A DNA stretch of 64,000 nucleotides from Tritrichomonas foetus. Its lineage: Eukaryota > Parabasalia > Tritrichomonadida > Tritrichomonadidae. A program made the position numbers and the translations under genes. Under the pieces are notes generated by a model. That model worked only from the letters and a program-made list of their open reading frames with translations. It was not told the origin of the DNA and searched no databases. The first letter of the stretch is position 1. Each line of letters begins with the position of its first letter. Below are positions 15,001 through 22,800 of the stretch, piece after piece. The stretch lies in contig MLAK01000904.1 in the NCBI GenBank assembly GCA_001839685.1, positions 44,389 through 108,388 on the forward strand, given 5' to 3'.

Positions 15001-16154
15001 GTGACGATTGGATTTTCAGTTGGAACTTCAATTGATGCAGTTTTTCCAATTAATTCTGTTAATTGGTTCTTTATTCCATCAATATCCATTTCGGTTTCAC
15101 TAAGTCTGTCTGCAAGATCTTCAGTTGTTTTTGTAATTGAAGCAAGTTTGTCGAATGTCTTTTGAGAGATTGATCTTAAATTGGCAGTTTGTTTATTTGA
15201 ATTTAAGATTAATTTATTTTGAGAATTGCTAATCTCTTCAATTCTTGTCTTCAAATATGAAAATTGCTTCATGGTTTCTTCATTGTCAGATGACTTGTCT
15301 TTGGATAGACCTTCATCTTTAAGTTGTTTTAATTCATATTTAATACATTGAAGGTTTCGATCAAATTCACCAAATTTGTTATCTTGTTCGTTTAATTGTT
15401 CCTTTAATTTATCTATTTCCGAAAATGTCTGCGTTTGAGCTTCAACAAGTTTTGGAATATCTTTTAGATTATCTTTATATTTGTTCATTTTTTCTTGGTA
15501 GATTTCAAAATCATCAATTGTTGCTGTGCCTTTGTGAATGACATCAATAACTGTTCTAATGGCTTCTAACTCAACTTGCATTTCTCTGATTGTTGAATCA
15601 TCACTTTTTCCTGTTGCTTGGAACTTGCAAAATTCGACTTCATCCTGAAAAGCATTAATGTTAGCTTGAGCTTTTGCGATGGATTCAAGATTATTAGTAT
15701 GATAACTGGATACTTTATTTACGGTTTCCTGAAGCTGAGAAATTCGCTCATTTGACTCGTTTTGATATTGAATGAAAGCTGACTTCAATTTCTTAATTTT
15801 CTGGACAGTATATGGATCAGATTGAATTTGTGGGGCTTTGTATGGAGAATTAGTTGCCGACGATTTCAATGCACGTAATTGAACTTTGATCGATTCGATT
15901 TCATCTTGCTGCTGAGAGATCGACTTCTCAAAATTCACAACTGGCGCACGATTTTTCAATGTGTTCGTTGAAATAAATTGATTAAACTCGTTGGAAATTC
16001 GTATTATTTCTTGATTGAAGGTTTTATTTTCCGTTTTATATTGTTGGAGAGCTTGCAAAATTTGTTTCACGAAAGATTGCTGCTCCTCAACAATATTTGC
16101 GATTTCGCTGATGTGGGATCCAATGGAAATATCAAGAGGCCTTGGAGAATCCAT
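1..16154 (-). CDS. Giant modular coiled-coil repeat protein, at least 5,384 aa, C-terminus beyond window
   Basis: The frame opens at an ATG at 16154 and stays open to the left edge. I confirmed the phase by checking about 15 CLKHEIK-like motifs spread from 486 to 15336, all in the same frame. The product is rich in E, K, L, I, N, Q and S, with heptad patterning. About 15 modules recur. A module begins with SP-x-KK-x-NPxIExL, continues with a helix ending in MNDP-like residues and an acidic linker, then LxPSxxxAxxxLxxLQ and a RLxxLE helix. It ends with C(L/I)K(H/Y)E(I/V)K and a final RxDELSSxQ...VNAQRS helix. Roughly 3.8-5.0 kb is plain coiled coil without modules. Acidic, Ser/Asn-rich linkers lie near 2290-2520 and 1-400. 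No membrane segment or enzyme motif is visible. A structural cytoskeletal role, such as a striated fibre, is inference. I do not recognise the family. Confidence 0.88.
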   Translation of the reverse strand, partial: MDSPRPLDISIGSHISEIANIVEEQQSFVKQILQALQQYKTENKTFNQEIIRISNEFNQFISTNTLKNRAPVVNFEKSISQQQDEIESIKVQLRALKSSATNSPYKAPQIQSDPYTVQKIKKLKSAFIQYQNESNERISQLQETVNKVSSYHTNNLESIAKAQANINAFQDEVEFCKFQATGKSDDSTIREMQVELEAIRTVIDVIHKGTATIDDFEIYQEKMNKYKDNLKDIPKLVEAQTQTFSEIDKLKEQLNEQDNKFGEFDRNLQCIKYELKQLKDEGLSKDKSSDNEETMKQFSYLKTRIEEISNSQNKLILNSNKQTANLRSISQKTFDKLASITKTTEDLADRLSETEMDIDGIKNQLTELIGKTASIEVPTENPIVTESINNLVNSIKCIKHELRKLKAESSEAVDTNGESIIDSINILKNSMRNIKDELNNLKELNSANQPSNVRELVDSLDQSINLIKNSIPTMESDDDSKIDSSQACFKAERDLKCLKYEANKMKNQCDPPSVSSQEPKHQSLLDKIKLLEERVETLTSSQVQTIKNVNAQKSFIHSMLDKHITAKPETVEDNVPNYHNIIQRDINLDIDDDINNKFDDIWDKINKLESQIESQQANSRKTKVVERDNDDNKGNSQEAYTDKEESAEKETSLEDKIEQMINELKNHKSESLQPSIEKASQGLMNLKETIKAEQEFEDNGLISSSLISLMDQIIGEIYSEIYQIRDNIIDNINELKNQTVPVKFEDLTAFPQTLRCLKHEIKLLRDKQTKMNLEPNENIQDLAKRVDELTGSQMSIIKNVNTQRSYLRKIKELANDEIEERVGLIEKELENIKSNLEGNSFYDRKSSKSISKPPESDQTVDEIKEKIDQLVDQLNKPEIASTDIEMISPKIAKAQEDLQILKDALNSIEYNLDEEEETAETITPETLFRIVKLLKTKVVTLEYESQKLNESINTLLENAHNTVDVNTIHSTLHCIKYELNKLKKNTVPNTYAPVRYAEPSEERNFEANTEQLSVLMTRVDEIASSNMVLTNNVNNHRALIRKISDNIENDLENRFNNLRKEFEEKIDKLSENGYITSIKKPKEENPTIELLKNKIEEFSKELGNQNIDEVDEEGRIKPQIQQTEEQLQVLKDTLNQLVSEESESDIISLEDLSSKVRAIQQRLILLEQNTEQQRNTTSEFMSRTIRCLKYEVKKLKNSKRYPKSSNTNEIDDEIEVVERGIDLESQTRIDELETEVEHIKELQNNFLPFNDRLEELCGMQNQTIKVVNAQRSMLQLLKNNTSNDVENKISQLEHKVEILNEQIQNINSGNWFDFSDPKKDKTHNPLLEPIKQNIEELMKKLNDEEFEKSDENGKIKQQSEQVTKELEQLQKLMTEIENEDENLDQIQSPTDIINKLREIETKLILIQNTNDNNIQSTLNSLEKTVNCLKHEVKILKQDSNRSDNPNNSEPSKSQASPNYTYTLVPSDIEERMALLERKVEILSENEKRWIMTETTESKPNPLIEDLNKKIEDLDNRLSDPNIHETDETGKLLPQINQTQSEIHKLKDIASTLLPKKQTREIEITPQNIYQKMAEIHQRLSVLENSGCIYRSSADEVTNTFNDSNEINSMKYRIEELSSANMLMVKNLNAQRSCISKMKDLLTNDVDPRLNTIEERLENSQIQSYSFKKPKEENPTIELLKNKIEEFSKELGNQNIDEVDEEGRIKPQIQQTEEQLQVLKDTLNQLVSEESESDIISLEDLSSKVRAIQQRLILLEQNTEQQRNTTSEFMSRTIRCLKYEVKKLKNSKRYPKSSNTNEIDDEIEVVERGIDLESQTRIDELETEVEHIKELQNNFLPFNDRLEELCGMQNQTIKVVNAQRTYLREFRNEMKDSLADLNQRITEQDDAFKALEQTISMMHSKEEPIQAVDQHESQFQTPKSTKSIRSQPHTPQSGDMSWPVISTSPRKKYTNPIVEVLRNKINSLVEEMNNANEAPDDDIDHLKPSMTQMKSELELLRETLENILSQEEIEVEFLTPEIIWRNICDMQTRIKALEEEPETIQTRGIGLNLESEEETTNDEKKRKPSSSPKGNETLKDLVKGQEKAIENIKREIKKIKNIQNRKSEKGCPPIVDTDHVSTDKSALGSGISDNILGIVQRINEISSSQNKINQIVKAQSTNIREYSSKLNEGLARIANLEKTTQDDTSSHHYIKAMNKILEKIDDIEKEIDFIKRQKPVVSSPKKSNPYVENLRNQIDLLVEEINESKIEDDESNELQPNLDRANKDLVILRNQLQSILDQQNSAAELDFYEMIKDLHQRLSIIENDLIHHLNTKVEREQESKQQDKYIEEISQNIEKLTARINNIGSSHIQALHTINAQTSKIHDNSLRIDSELQRIAALEQAISELNIDDSQAIHEIEGELSKLKESLEDAQKQEHLIKEIDELKAQVYKLSEAQKENSRALTESFLSGSPVKKKGLSPHVQTLKDRVEQLLNEMENPGLREEPDTINQLKPSMNQAQTDLVRLQETLNSLMEQPDVDPYTLTPDAIYDLLNEIQTKLRLLERTINKQNEVISQLPSDRKKSSIMDDEFSNTIQNRINEISGSQSQVIHMLNTQIPRLQFIPRLAEKIDDLALQLEEIKFNKSSDNSESEIPTIQERSCNIALNDPDGEINSKTIYERIDQMNNRIEELTCATSKLISGYNVQRNYLREVNDKINYIEDVYPTMIQQSAAPSNWNSPVKKANEPNINALLLREQISTLQDQMNNPSILEADNTGELSPSINKAQDGLQSLQEALQSLLENNHYQPEIASSDELYDMIHNLQDKVALLEIANSQQQDDTNKDIFNALRCIKYEVRNLKNHSPEIQSRDIVLSEDDFNEDDLHGLNDQFRVIKDRTDEITASQIQLVNAFNNQRAIINALRNKIKELEDDKILMMENPIPNNFFSFPNKNNNKEKDPAVIALRQQIANLIEEMNNPSLLSQDTTGELNPSLAKAQSDLSALQEALQHILDSNNDEDEPFSPEDIPNIFKTINERLTNLENRVDELPTESGNEIPKLKEVIEKVDSIEVRTDELTGLNNKMVSVVNSLRSYLMSDKNQKYPNEAFQSKIDEHDEKIQELEDTLNSLFGKPKEKLNNPIVEEIQKQIDSLIKMLNNPTVQEEDKNGTLNPRIEQAKKELQLLQDTLDQIINSDESPNLLAIHGLLPSKFINPPNENIIADIESLKGDIKQLKKDMKSNKDFTRDEKATNDNKVDLCITRTDEIVSAHNMIVNSINAQKNFLKEMKNLITQEVIPDITILKQFINETKTNKIVGPTKNPNFDMLHQQIDSFLEKMNDPDVNNEENTYLNPVFKQTETGLRQLQDVLKMMNDGNNDNIIPPNELIEMFNKIQGFAQNSPEIMKIKGFSDSLEELKHEVDQMKQIQSRSSPNYERTDELAESQIKVVQGFNSMRNCIREMMNNFNDIDRRVSKIENESIADILSRLDDLENKLDSPGYVSTIRSPRKKQVNPAIELLREQIDELVQQMNDPNLNDNDDTTNSKLKPSLAKAETELRMLQDTLKALTEQALAEEEGITYDQLLDMVKELQFKQNLIEYNVIQQQIEPVLRCMKHEIKKLKSDNVTERNITLDENENIDEKIEMLIERTEALSGAQEKVLTSTNAQRTFLNELNKLCSNLEKQVQDIDQNSRKLNNKIIELENHIDQLSNDQDKYRSLSPNTSMSPRKKPINPAIESLKRQIDNMMTQLRDPMLEEGQEKSKDQLKTGISKAERELMILQEALQRLLDQEEEVEISNELPFTLNEYIQKQNEIEASHQATLDRTNSVIRCLKHELCSLKQNSIQERSIMLDENQMRIDELAGEIEKLNNVIKEVKDNIDDLKNSQEKERKDLNKQSDLIKDLEKIQQKAKEDIDSSIGKLGYKIDSLSTSIDDNNSDIKELYKDQNKLKDDLTKFKSDLNQELNDKVGKLNDEINEVDNIVTKTSNSINELESKCDSTFDTLKSKLKNQNEAIKKAANEIEKINQNIDQINENHNNLSHKLNDLTNHVDKIDKSLNDLKDDNDEIHSIIEDLKTKAESHFNKLNDHDQEIETLKNNSSKLGNQVNELHKDLSNLGKAQEVTDDKLKKIHDNIDKVNHKTSINSSDISNVSDKVKIIEDKLDKLTNNFNNQPDLLSLQIPISKKAKAINPLFETLKSDIDEFVDQMKDPDLDADETTSSQIKPSMNKAKSNLKELQDTLKCIIENPSVEQDSMTLEKLVELVLDIKHKLPLLQRQNNDQSTEQRDAQLTLNNSSLDDDWKQQIESEISNIHELMNSTIDQANAIKNTKVKGRTNDKSMSKNKDHDQEVASTKPSLKKLSDPNDKYNQLLKKINKQKERINELEASQDKTIQDLTSHKKHTKQHDDEIEEKLKAVSSIMKGDSNIASSTKIPEFDSMVIENELSNIKSSIADLQNKVKYLPKQKVKPLLIDQKSNSQPSEEELVAYCDRLEKIAAGFDQHIIDAQQEIKKVAQIKNQLKQDSGFAKELKDGLTKLSKEFASLKKDHDVSHKVESSLRCLKHEIKLLKRNTKYIITSSKISSSSSSDDDDNDNGNDHRHEKNKNNVHNKGTKNYNNTNENLSKGTNDRNNHGNNTTGHKSPSKRSQSSNNDGNEDCSFEKRLEEVAASQVISINNLNAQKSYLTELKDLLLNLSDQVNDLKNQEYSSNMHAPITSEYQNYDTLFEKIKDYINELIPNKEGINNESKKPIPIDEDSHIAQVEKELTQLQKSHILLISEVNKWKDRIEELSSAQNKTVDTVNAQRSYLDAFRNELKQSPAKEEQSDANEFVLKDIDNSSINTLEEEINKLKDQQHEQLHQIEEIQNKIPDLVFKEKENSIPVIERSVNLNNSIEGVTPNKSDDNHNDNSHFARIEKELTQLQKSHILLISEVNKFNDLINELSSSQTKAVDSVNTQRSYLDAVRNELKQDRFGQASITEIIENHLNKIHDTNIIANESGESVDKSSIDCLKHELKLMKLKQIEMESKIEQKESTSEKFLITPPDFENRMQNMKNELDNLHTIIEALQSISLQENNSSNQQSAELPSQLSEIQSNPEVSQLNDTLYENLMEMVNENKKHINELTLSQNKIIENANAQRMFLSKVREILKGLKQEEHSNLSEDYIPAINCLKHEIKIMKKQISNINSDPGNDGNLIPKLHETIVMSNKLTESSEIRNQSSSDNQDSNDEISTRNISLNETDDELPETMKDDYQSVLHNLKHEMKLLKKQQAESDQDRQQLHSLIETLRSTIPTEQTQCEFESSPSQTKQTSKSKISSSSSSSSSNFEPNNKSNIFEPPQADILDKNKEVSKEIIENANDPCDEAAKSYSPPSSDSKDEPYLMTRSKKEEKSSSQNEEEVEFETRDIPLTDNDNNNINDDDKK
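1375..1995. repeat. Diverged 456-bp-offset duplication near the C-terminal side of the giant gene
   Basis: Segments near 1375-1540 and 1830-1995 are close copies offset by 456 bp (152 codons). Each encodes a helix with the pattern LTQLQKSHILLISEVNK followed by a (D/N)xI(E/N)ELSS-type helix and a VNxQRSYLDAxRNELKQ end. They differ by scattered substitutions, unlike the perfect 580-bp repeat, so they are an older duplication. Confidence 0.75.
10579..11158. repeat. Perfect 580-bp direct repeat, copy A, within the giant gene
   Basis: This block matches 12343-12922 base for base when the two are compared line by line. The offset is 1,764 bp, exactly 588 codons, so the frame is kept. It encodes about residues 1666-1859 of the giant protein and spans a module head, the CLKYEVK motif and the VNAQR tail. 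Similarity stops abruptly at both edges. Confidence 0.95.
12343..12922. repeat. Perfect 580-bp direct repeat, copy B, within the giant gene
   Basis: Second copy of the block at 10579-11158, encoding about residues 1078-1271. The other modules share only motifs with each other, so perfect identity here implies a very recent duplication, gene conversion or an assembly error. Confidence 0.95.
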
Positions 16155-16874
16155 TGGATATTTTTTTTAATAATTAGCTTTTCAATTTTCTGTGAAAATT
16201 TCTGTTAGATTTTTATTTTAACGGAATCTTTTTTTGTTTGCAATTATTTCAGATGAGGCGATATGACTTTTTCAGACGCATTTTGAATCCCAAAATTGGT
16301 GGTAAACAAACAATCAGTTAACTGAATATGTCTTATCAACATTCTGTTACAAACACTTAGAGTGGAATACAAATGTATCATGTATTATGAAGATATTATT
16401 TTATTTTATTTTATTTTTAAGACAAATCACTTCTGCTTCATTTTTTTTCATGTGATAAATTTTATATATATCCCGAAATGATAGAAGAAATTATTCATTT
16501 TTTTTGATAATAATGGTTTTCTAGTTAAAGAATGCCAGGCTTATACATTTAACTCAACCAAACTAATTGAGGAAATTCATACTTATGATTTGAGAAAACA
16601 ACTCACCCAGATGCACCTTAGGGCAATACATAAAGAAAAGTGGATATTCTTGAAACATGAAATATTTAACTTATCAGAAATGAAGTGATCATGATGTCAG
16701 AGATATGACAACTATTTAAATGGAAATTTTTTTTGGTACTTTGAAAATTGTTTGATCAAAAATCCACACAAAAATAAATATGACGATAATATCTATCAGA
16801 AAAAAAAATAATTTTTCATTTTAACCTTACTCAATTAAAAAATTCGAAAAGTTTTCTCGAAAAGTGACATCATA
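16155..16874. other. Divergent intergenic region between giant gene and UBR4-like gene
   Basis: AT-rich spacer of 720 bp with no coding sequence that I can support. It must hold both promoters. A TCACA-type initiator candidate reads toward the giant gene about 40 bases before its ATG. A TCATTTT candidate (near 16817) reads toward the UBR4-like gene. Nothing else is recognised. Confidence 0.5.
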
Positions 16875-19800
16875 ATGGAAAAGTTTCTTGATCTTCAACT
16901 CGACAAAAATAGTAAAATACCGACAATTGAAGTTCTTCTTAAATCAGTTGGGGATTCTCCAAATGCCGCATTTTATCGAATCGCAAATTCTTTGCATTAC
17001 AACAATAATCTTAATCCGATTTATACACTGGTGTCATTACGTGATATCATAAGAATATCACCAATTAACACTAAAAGTGAAGTTGAAGACGAAATTTTAA
17101 AACCGACCAATTCGTATCGATGGCTATTCTTAATTCATTCATTAGCTTCAAAAGCAATAACAAATGACCAAGAACTCGAAAAAGCAAAAGCAACTTACGT
17201 CCTTCAGGCCTATTACAACTTTATCAATAATTGTTCCATCGATAAAAAATACACATTCTCGCTTCTCTCAGGAGTTTTTTGTGTTACTGCTCGTTTAATT
17301 GATTCGTGTCAGTTTGTTCCGGATTTCTTTACGACCGAAGAATTTTATCAAAAACTTTTATATTATTTGACCTTGACTGATTTTCCAGCTTGCCAAATCG
17401 ATATTCATGATTTTTCCGTTCAGGATCTTTTTTCATTTTGTTCTCCAATTTCGCTTGAGTATTTACCGCCATCAGATTTATTTTCATCACCTAAATTATT
17501 TTTATCGGCTTCAATTATTCGTTTATTAAATAGAATTTTACCAAAATCACTTCCAACTAAATTAGATGACTATAAACGAATAATTCAACCATTTTGTGTT
17601 CATGGAATCATTGTTGAACCTGCACGAAGAGTTTTAATTCATCTATTTAATGGTGATGAAAATGAAGCATATAAATTTTCAGATACTTTGCAGTATCAAG
17701 AATGCATTACAATTTTATCTGAAAAAGCCGCAAAAACCAAAAACTTTAAATATCCTTTGAACTATATAGAATCAATCAAACTTTCTGAAAATTTAAGTCA
17801 TATTCGTTCAGTTGCTACTGAACATCCAAATCATTGGATTTCATTTCTTAATTCTAATCAAGGCACTACAGATTACTTACTTGCACTTCTTCAATCTGAT
17901 TACGATTCTGACTTTGTCATTGCAGCTGCAACAATTTTAAGAATGGGAGAAGCCAAATTTACAAATACAAAAATTGCTTTGAATTTGTTAATTTTTTCCA
18001 GATCAACAATTTTACGTGAAGAAATCTCAAAATTACTTTTACTTCAACCTGAATCAATTTCTGATCAAATTTTAGAATGTTTTCCACTTGTTTGTAATTA
18101 TGGATCTAGATCTGATGTTTTCTTTTCATTTTTAACCGAATTAATTCCAAAGTTATCAAATCCAACAAAGATATTGAAAGCGCTAATTAATTCTATTTAT
18201 GAAGAATCTGAACAAATTAAAAAATTACCAAACTCACATATTTATAACCAATTATCACAATATATTGATGTTCCTGCATCATATTTAGATCCCCAGCCTT
18301 GCACTGTTTGTAATAATCCAGAAAGACAACCAACAAAGAAAGATTTAAATGAATTAAAAGATTACTATAAATATACACATGATCAAATTTATGTAAAATT
18401 GAAACAACCACAAATTATTCAAACATTTTCATTAACATTTAGTATAAAGAAACGCTCAAGGCTACCAAGAACTGTTCATATTTATGTTTCTGGTTCCGAA
18501 ATTAACACACAGAATGAACTAGTTGGTGATAAACTTAATTGGTATCATGCAGCTGATTTAAACTTTCCAAAGGATACCACAACTTGTTCAGTTGAATTGC
18601 CACTTAGGCTTTTTGCAACATGCTTAAAGTTCACTTTTGCCGAATTTTGGGAAGATCCTTCTTCTGTTATGACTTTAACATGTCCAATATGCCGTTCGGA
18701 AATCACTGATATTAGATCTGGGCTTTGCTCGAAATGCCGAGAAAATGCCTATCAATGTCGTGAATGTAGAAACATTAATTATAATCATCTTGATGCATTT
18801 ATTTGCTGCGAATGTGGTTTCTCAAACTTTGTTAATTTCACATGGACAGTTACTTCACTTCCTTCATTTTCACATACACATATTCAATCTGAATCTGATT
18901 GTGATGCATCACTTAAGAAATGTGATGAATTACTTGCTGAAGCACATACTTCTTATGAATCATTGACAAAATTACAAAATGAAATTGATAATGTTCTTTC
19001 ACCAGCATGCTCGTTGGGATTAAATAGCAGAACATCTAAATTAAATAATTTATATAATACTGAATGTAAATCTAAATTCCAATCTTTAACTACAATCGTT
19101 CAACATGTTTGTGTAATTCGAACTGCAATTGCAACATATAAAAAACGATCAACACATAGTTTCAGTAGTACTTCCATCAATATGTGTTATAATTGCCGCT
19201 CAACTTATATTAAAAACTGTCTTAAATTTTTCAATTCTGTCACAAAATATACTAAAGATGAATCCTTAGATATTCCAAAGATGTTATTTTCATTTGCAAA
19301 TGAAAATTCCATTTTCACATCAACCGCCATCGATTCTCTTGTATCATTTTGTTCGGAAGAATGGGAGCTTACCTTAAATGTTGTTGATAAATTCACTAAA
19401 TCCTTACCCAATGTTCAACCACAACTAGTGAGACTATTATGCGAATTAGAAAATGTTAATGATATTCAAAGAAGTAATCGTTTAACTGTATTTTTATCAG
19501 CAGTTATTGAATCTGTTAAATTCATGGATTATAATTCTTCATTTACTCCACTTGTTCTACAGCCGCTTTTCAATGCAGTTGCAAATTCGCCTTTAATTAT
19601 TCGCTCAAAAGATATTTATTTGAAGCATAAGGCATATAATTCATGGGCTACTAAGCAAATTAAATTATTTGACCCATTCGACGTTATTATTTCTCAAGAC
19701 TTTTGTTTAACATTATTTACAGAATGTTCATCGGCTTCTGTTAGAAATACAATTGCATCATTATATAAGGATGCCTCAACACTATCTTCAGAACATTTCA

Positions 19801-22800
19801 AAAAGATTAGTTCAATAATTGTTTCTAAAATTGAGCAAAACAATAAATTCAATCAATATGATATGCAACTTTATCAAGTACTTGCATTTTTACTTCAAAA
19901 TAATGAATTTCTCGTTCATACACTTCAAACCAACTTTTTCGATCATATAATTGACTTGCTTTGTCAAGAAGTTGATAATGTTTTAGCAAGTGAAGAAAAT
20001 GTTGCATTAAATCTTAGTGTTGGCTTACAATCTTCGATTTTAATGGATGTTGTTAAAATTTATCTTGCACCAGTTTCTCATTTACGATATGTAATCAATC
20101 GTAAGACAGAACTAATTGTTCGAGTATTTACTTCATATTTCAAATTGAGATCATTACTTATTCAAAGATCAAAATATCTTGATAACTCATTAATGATGAT
20201 GAAAGATATTATCATGAGAACAATGTTGAAAGAGTTTGATCTCTGCTCATCAAATCAAAATGAAAAGGATCAAATTCAAAATTTACAAGATTCACAAATA
20301 TCCGACCAAGAAGAAGATTATTTTAGTGATGATGATCATGAAGAATTTACACCAAATACAACGGCGACACTTACTCCAGCCACATCGAATGAACAAATGT
20401 CACAAGAAGACACTGTCAAAGTTCAAAATACCGCAGGACCACAAATTCTTCTTCGTTCAGCTATCAAAGCTATCGAATTCTGTCCTGATATCGTTATTCG
20501 AGAAATAGCATCAGTTATTTTCCCACCAAAACAAGTGATGGATGTTCCTGTAATTATTCAAAAGCAACCATCTCAAGAAGATTATATACCAGGACGTTTA
20601 TCAAAGCAAACTATTTATTCTAAGCAAATTGGAGAAACTTTCCGTGATATCAAAATGAAGATTTGCAATGATCTTAGTATGCAACATTTAATTGAAGATG
20701 ATCATGGAATGGAACTATTGGTTAATCGTAATATTATTGGTCTTTCATTATCAATTAGTGAAGTCTACCAAAGAATATGGGTTCCTGCTCATGGAAGAAA
20801 GCCAATGATGATTTATTGCAGACTTCAAGGCCTTGATGGCGAGGCAACAGAACCAATGATTGAATCATTCCCAAGTGAAGAAACTGATGATGAGCCACCT
20901 GAGATTAAGTTTGCCTATACTCAAGTTTTATGTGAAAATTCCGGATTTGAAAAGTTCCTAATGCCACTTGATGATTATGAAAGTATCTCAGATGTTGCTT
21001 TAAGAGACCTAGTTAAACTGTTGGATACTTTTGTTCTTGTGAAACGAAATCGAGTTGAACTTAATCGCTTAAATTCAATTGATAAATTATTTGATTTAAT
21101 GACATATATTATCTCCAATGAAGGACCCGCAGAATTACTTTCACAAGCAATCTCAATTACTTCTTCACTTATTGATGATGATAAATCTGTTCTTCATGGA
21201 CAAGATGAAAAAGTCAAATTTATTTTTGATTCATTAGAAAAATCACTTCTTCGAAATAACACAGATACTTTACTTTCGCCGTTCCTTTCTTTAATACCAC
21301 CTCTAGCAGAAGCCTCTCGTCAGCTTACAATGACTGTTTTATCCAAATTCTTGGCAAAACTTCGTCCAGAAACCCAGGAAGGAAAGAATACTGAAGAAAA
21401 AGCGACAGAAGAAAAAGGTTTAGATGAAAAGATTGCAGATGAATCATTTAATTTCTTTGAAAATTCTTCGTCATTATATATGCTTAATGGATTTGCTGAA
21501 TTTACTTTAGCCTTGCCATCAAATGATGGGGAAATTCGTGATCTAATTTTACGTGAAAAAGTTGTTCAGGATGCGGTTTCATATCTCGAACGTATATTTC
21601 CAATATCTGAAAGTCGAACAAGTCAAAAATGGAAATCTTCTCTTGAAATCCAATGTTTACCAATGCTTCTTAAACTTCTTGCGGGAATGGTTCTCAACCA
21701 TAAGCCTACGCAAGAATTCTTTATTGCTTCTGATGCCAAATTAATTAAACTTCTCCTTGAACTTGAAGCAGTGTCATCATCAGCAAATATTGGTGAATTT
21801 GCAAGCCAAGTTCTTCATAATGCTTGTACTGAACCATCAATTTGCTCAAGTGTTGTTGATGGAATTAAGAAAGAACATGCAAATGCTGCTAAACAGCGTG
21901 CAATTGAAGAAAAAGAAAAAGCCCTGAAATTAGCACAGCTACAACTATCACCTGAATATTTGAAGATGATGGGTGAATTGGATGACCAAAGCTGGGAATG
22001 TTGTATTTGTAAAGAAGGTTATGAATCTGAACCTAAAGAACAACTTGGTGTCTATGTTTATTGTAATCAAATTGGAGATATTGTGAATACTGCTACATAT
22101 TTTGTTTGTGTTCATCCATCATGTCATAGCAGAGATAAAAACACAGTTGAACAAAGAGGAAGACTTCGTGAATGGGATGCTGCAATGGTAAGAAATTGTG
22201 AAAGGCCTTGCAATTCAATTTTCCCACTTCCTTACTCTTCAATATCTACAAACCAATATAAGCAAGCACTAATTAGATATATAGAAGATAATAAGCCAAG
22301 AAACTCACAAGATAACTTTAAGATGTTCTTCAATGATGTTAAAAAACATTTGGATATTATTTCTAAATGTGAAAAAATTCCACTTACATCTGGTGGTGGT
22401 TCGCAAAGTTCAATTTTTGAGCTTTTACCATTTTTGATTTACGCTGGTCATCTTTTCCTTGACGGTGATCCACGAAAAGCACAAGAATCTAAAATGCAAC
22501 AATATATTGATAATCCAAATACTTCGCCGATTGATTCAATTGTTCTTTCTTTATGGATATTAAATCTTGAGGAATGGGATTTTGTTAAATTGTCAATCTT
22601 GAAATCTTTATTAAAATCTGCTATTCCCAAATTGGATGAAGTTAAAGATGATGAAATCTTTGATAAAATCAAGAATTCCTTAATTTTATATATAATTATT
22701 AATAAAATCCACTCAATGATTAAAGTTCCAAGCGGAAACGAGCCTGTTACAAATGAAAATGGAAAAATCTTAGTCAAAGATCACAAAGAAGAAAAATGGC

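Noticed and set aside
172..16208. Many 60-117-codon frames on the plus strand and other minus frames within 1-16208
   Set aside because: They are antisense or shifted shadows of the giant coiled-coil frame and have no independent support.
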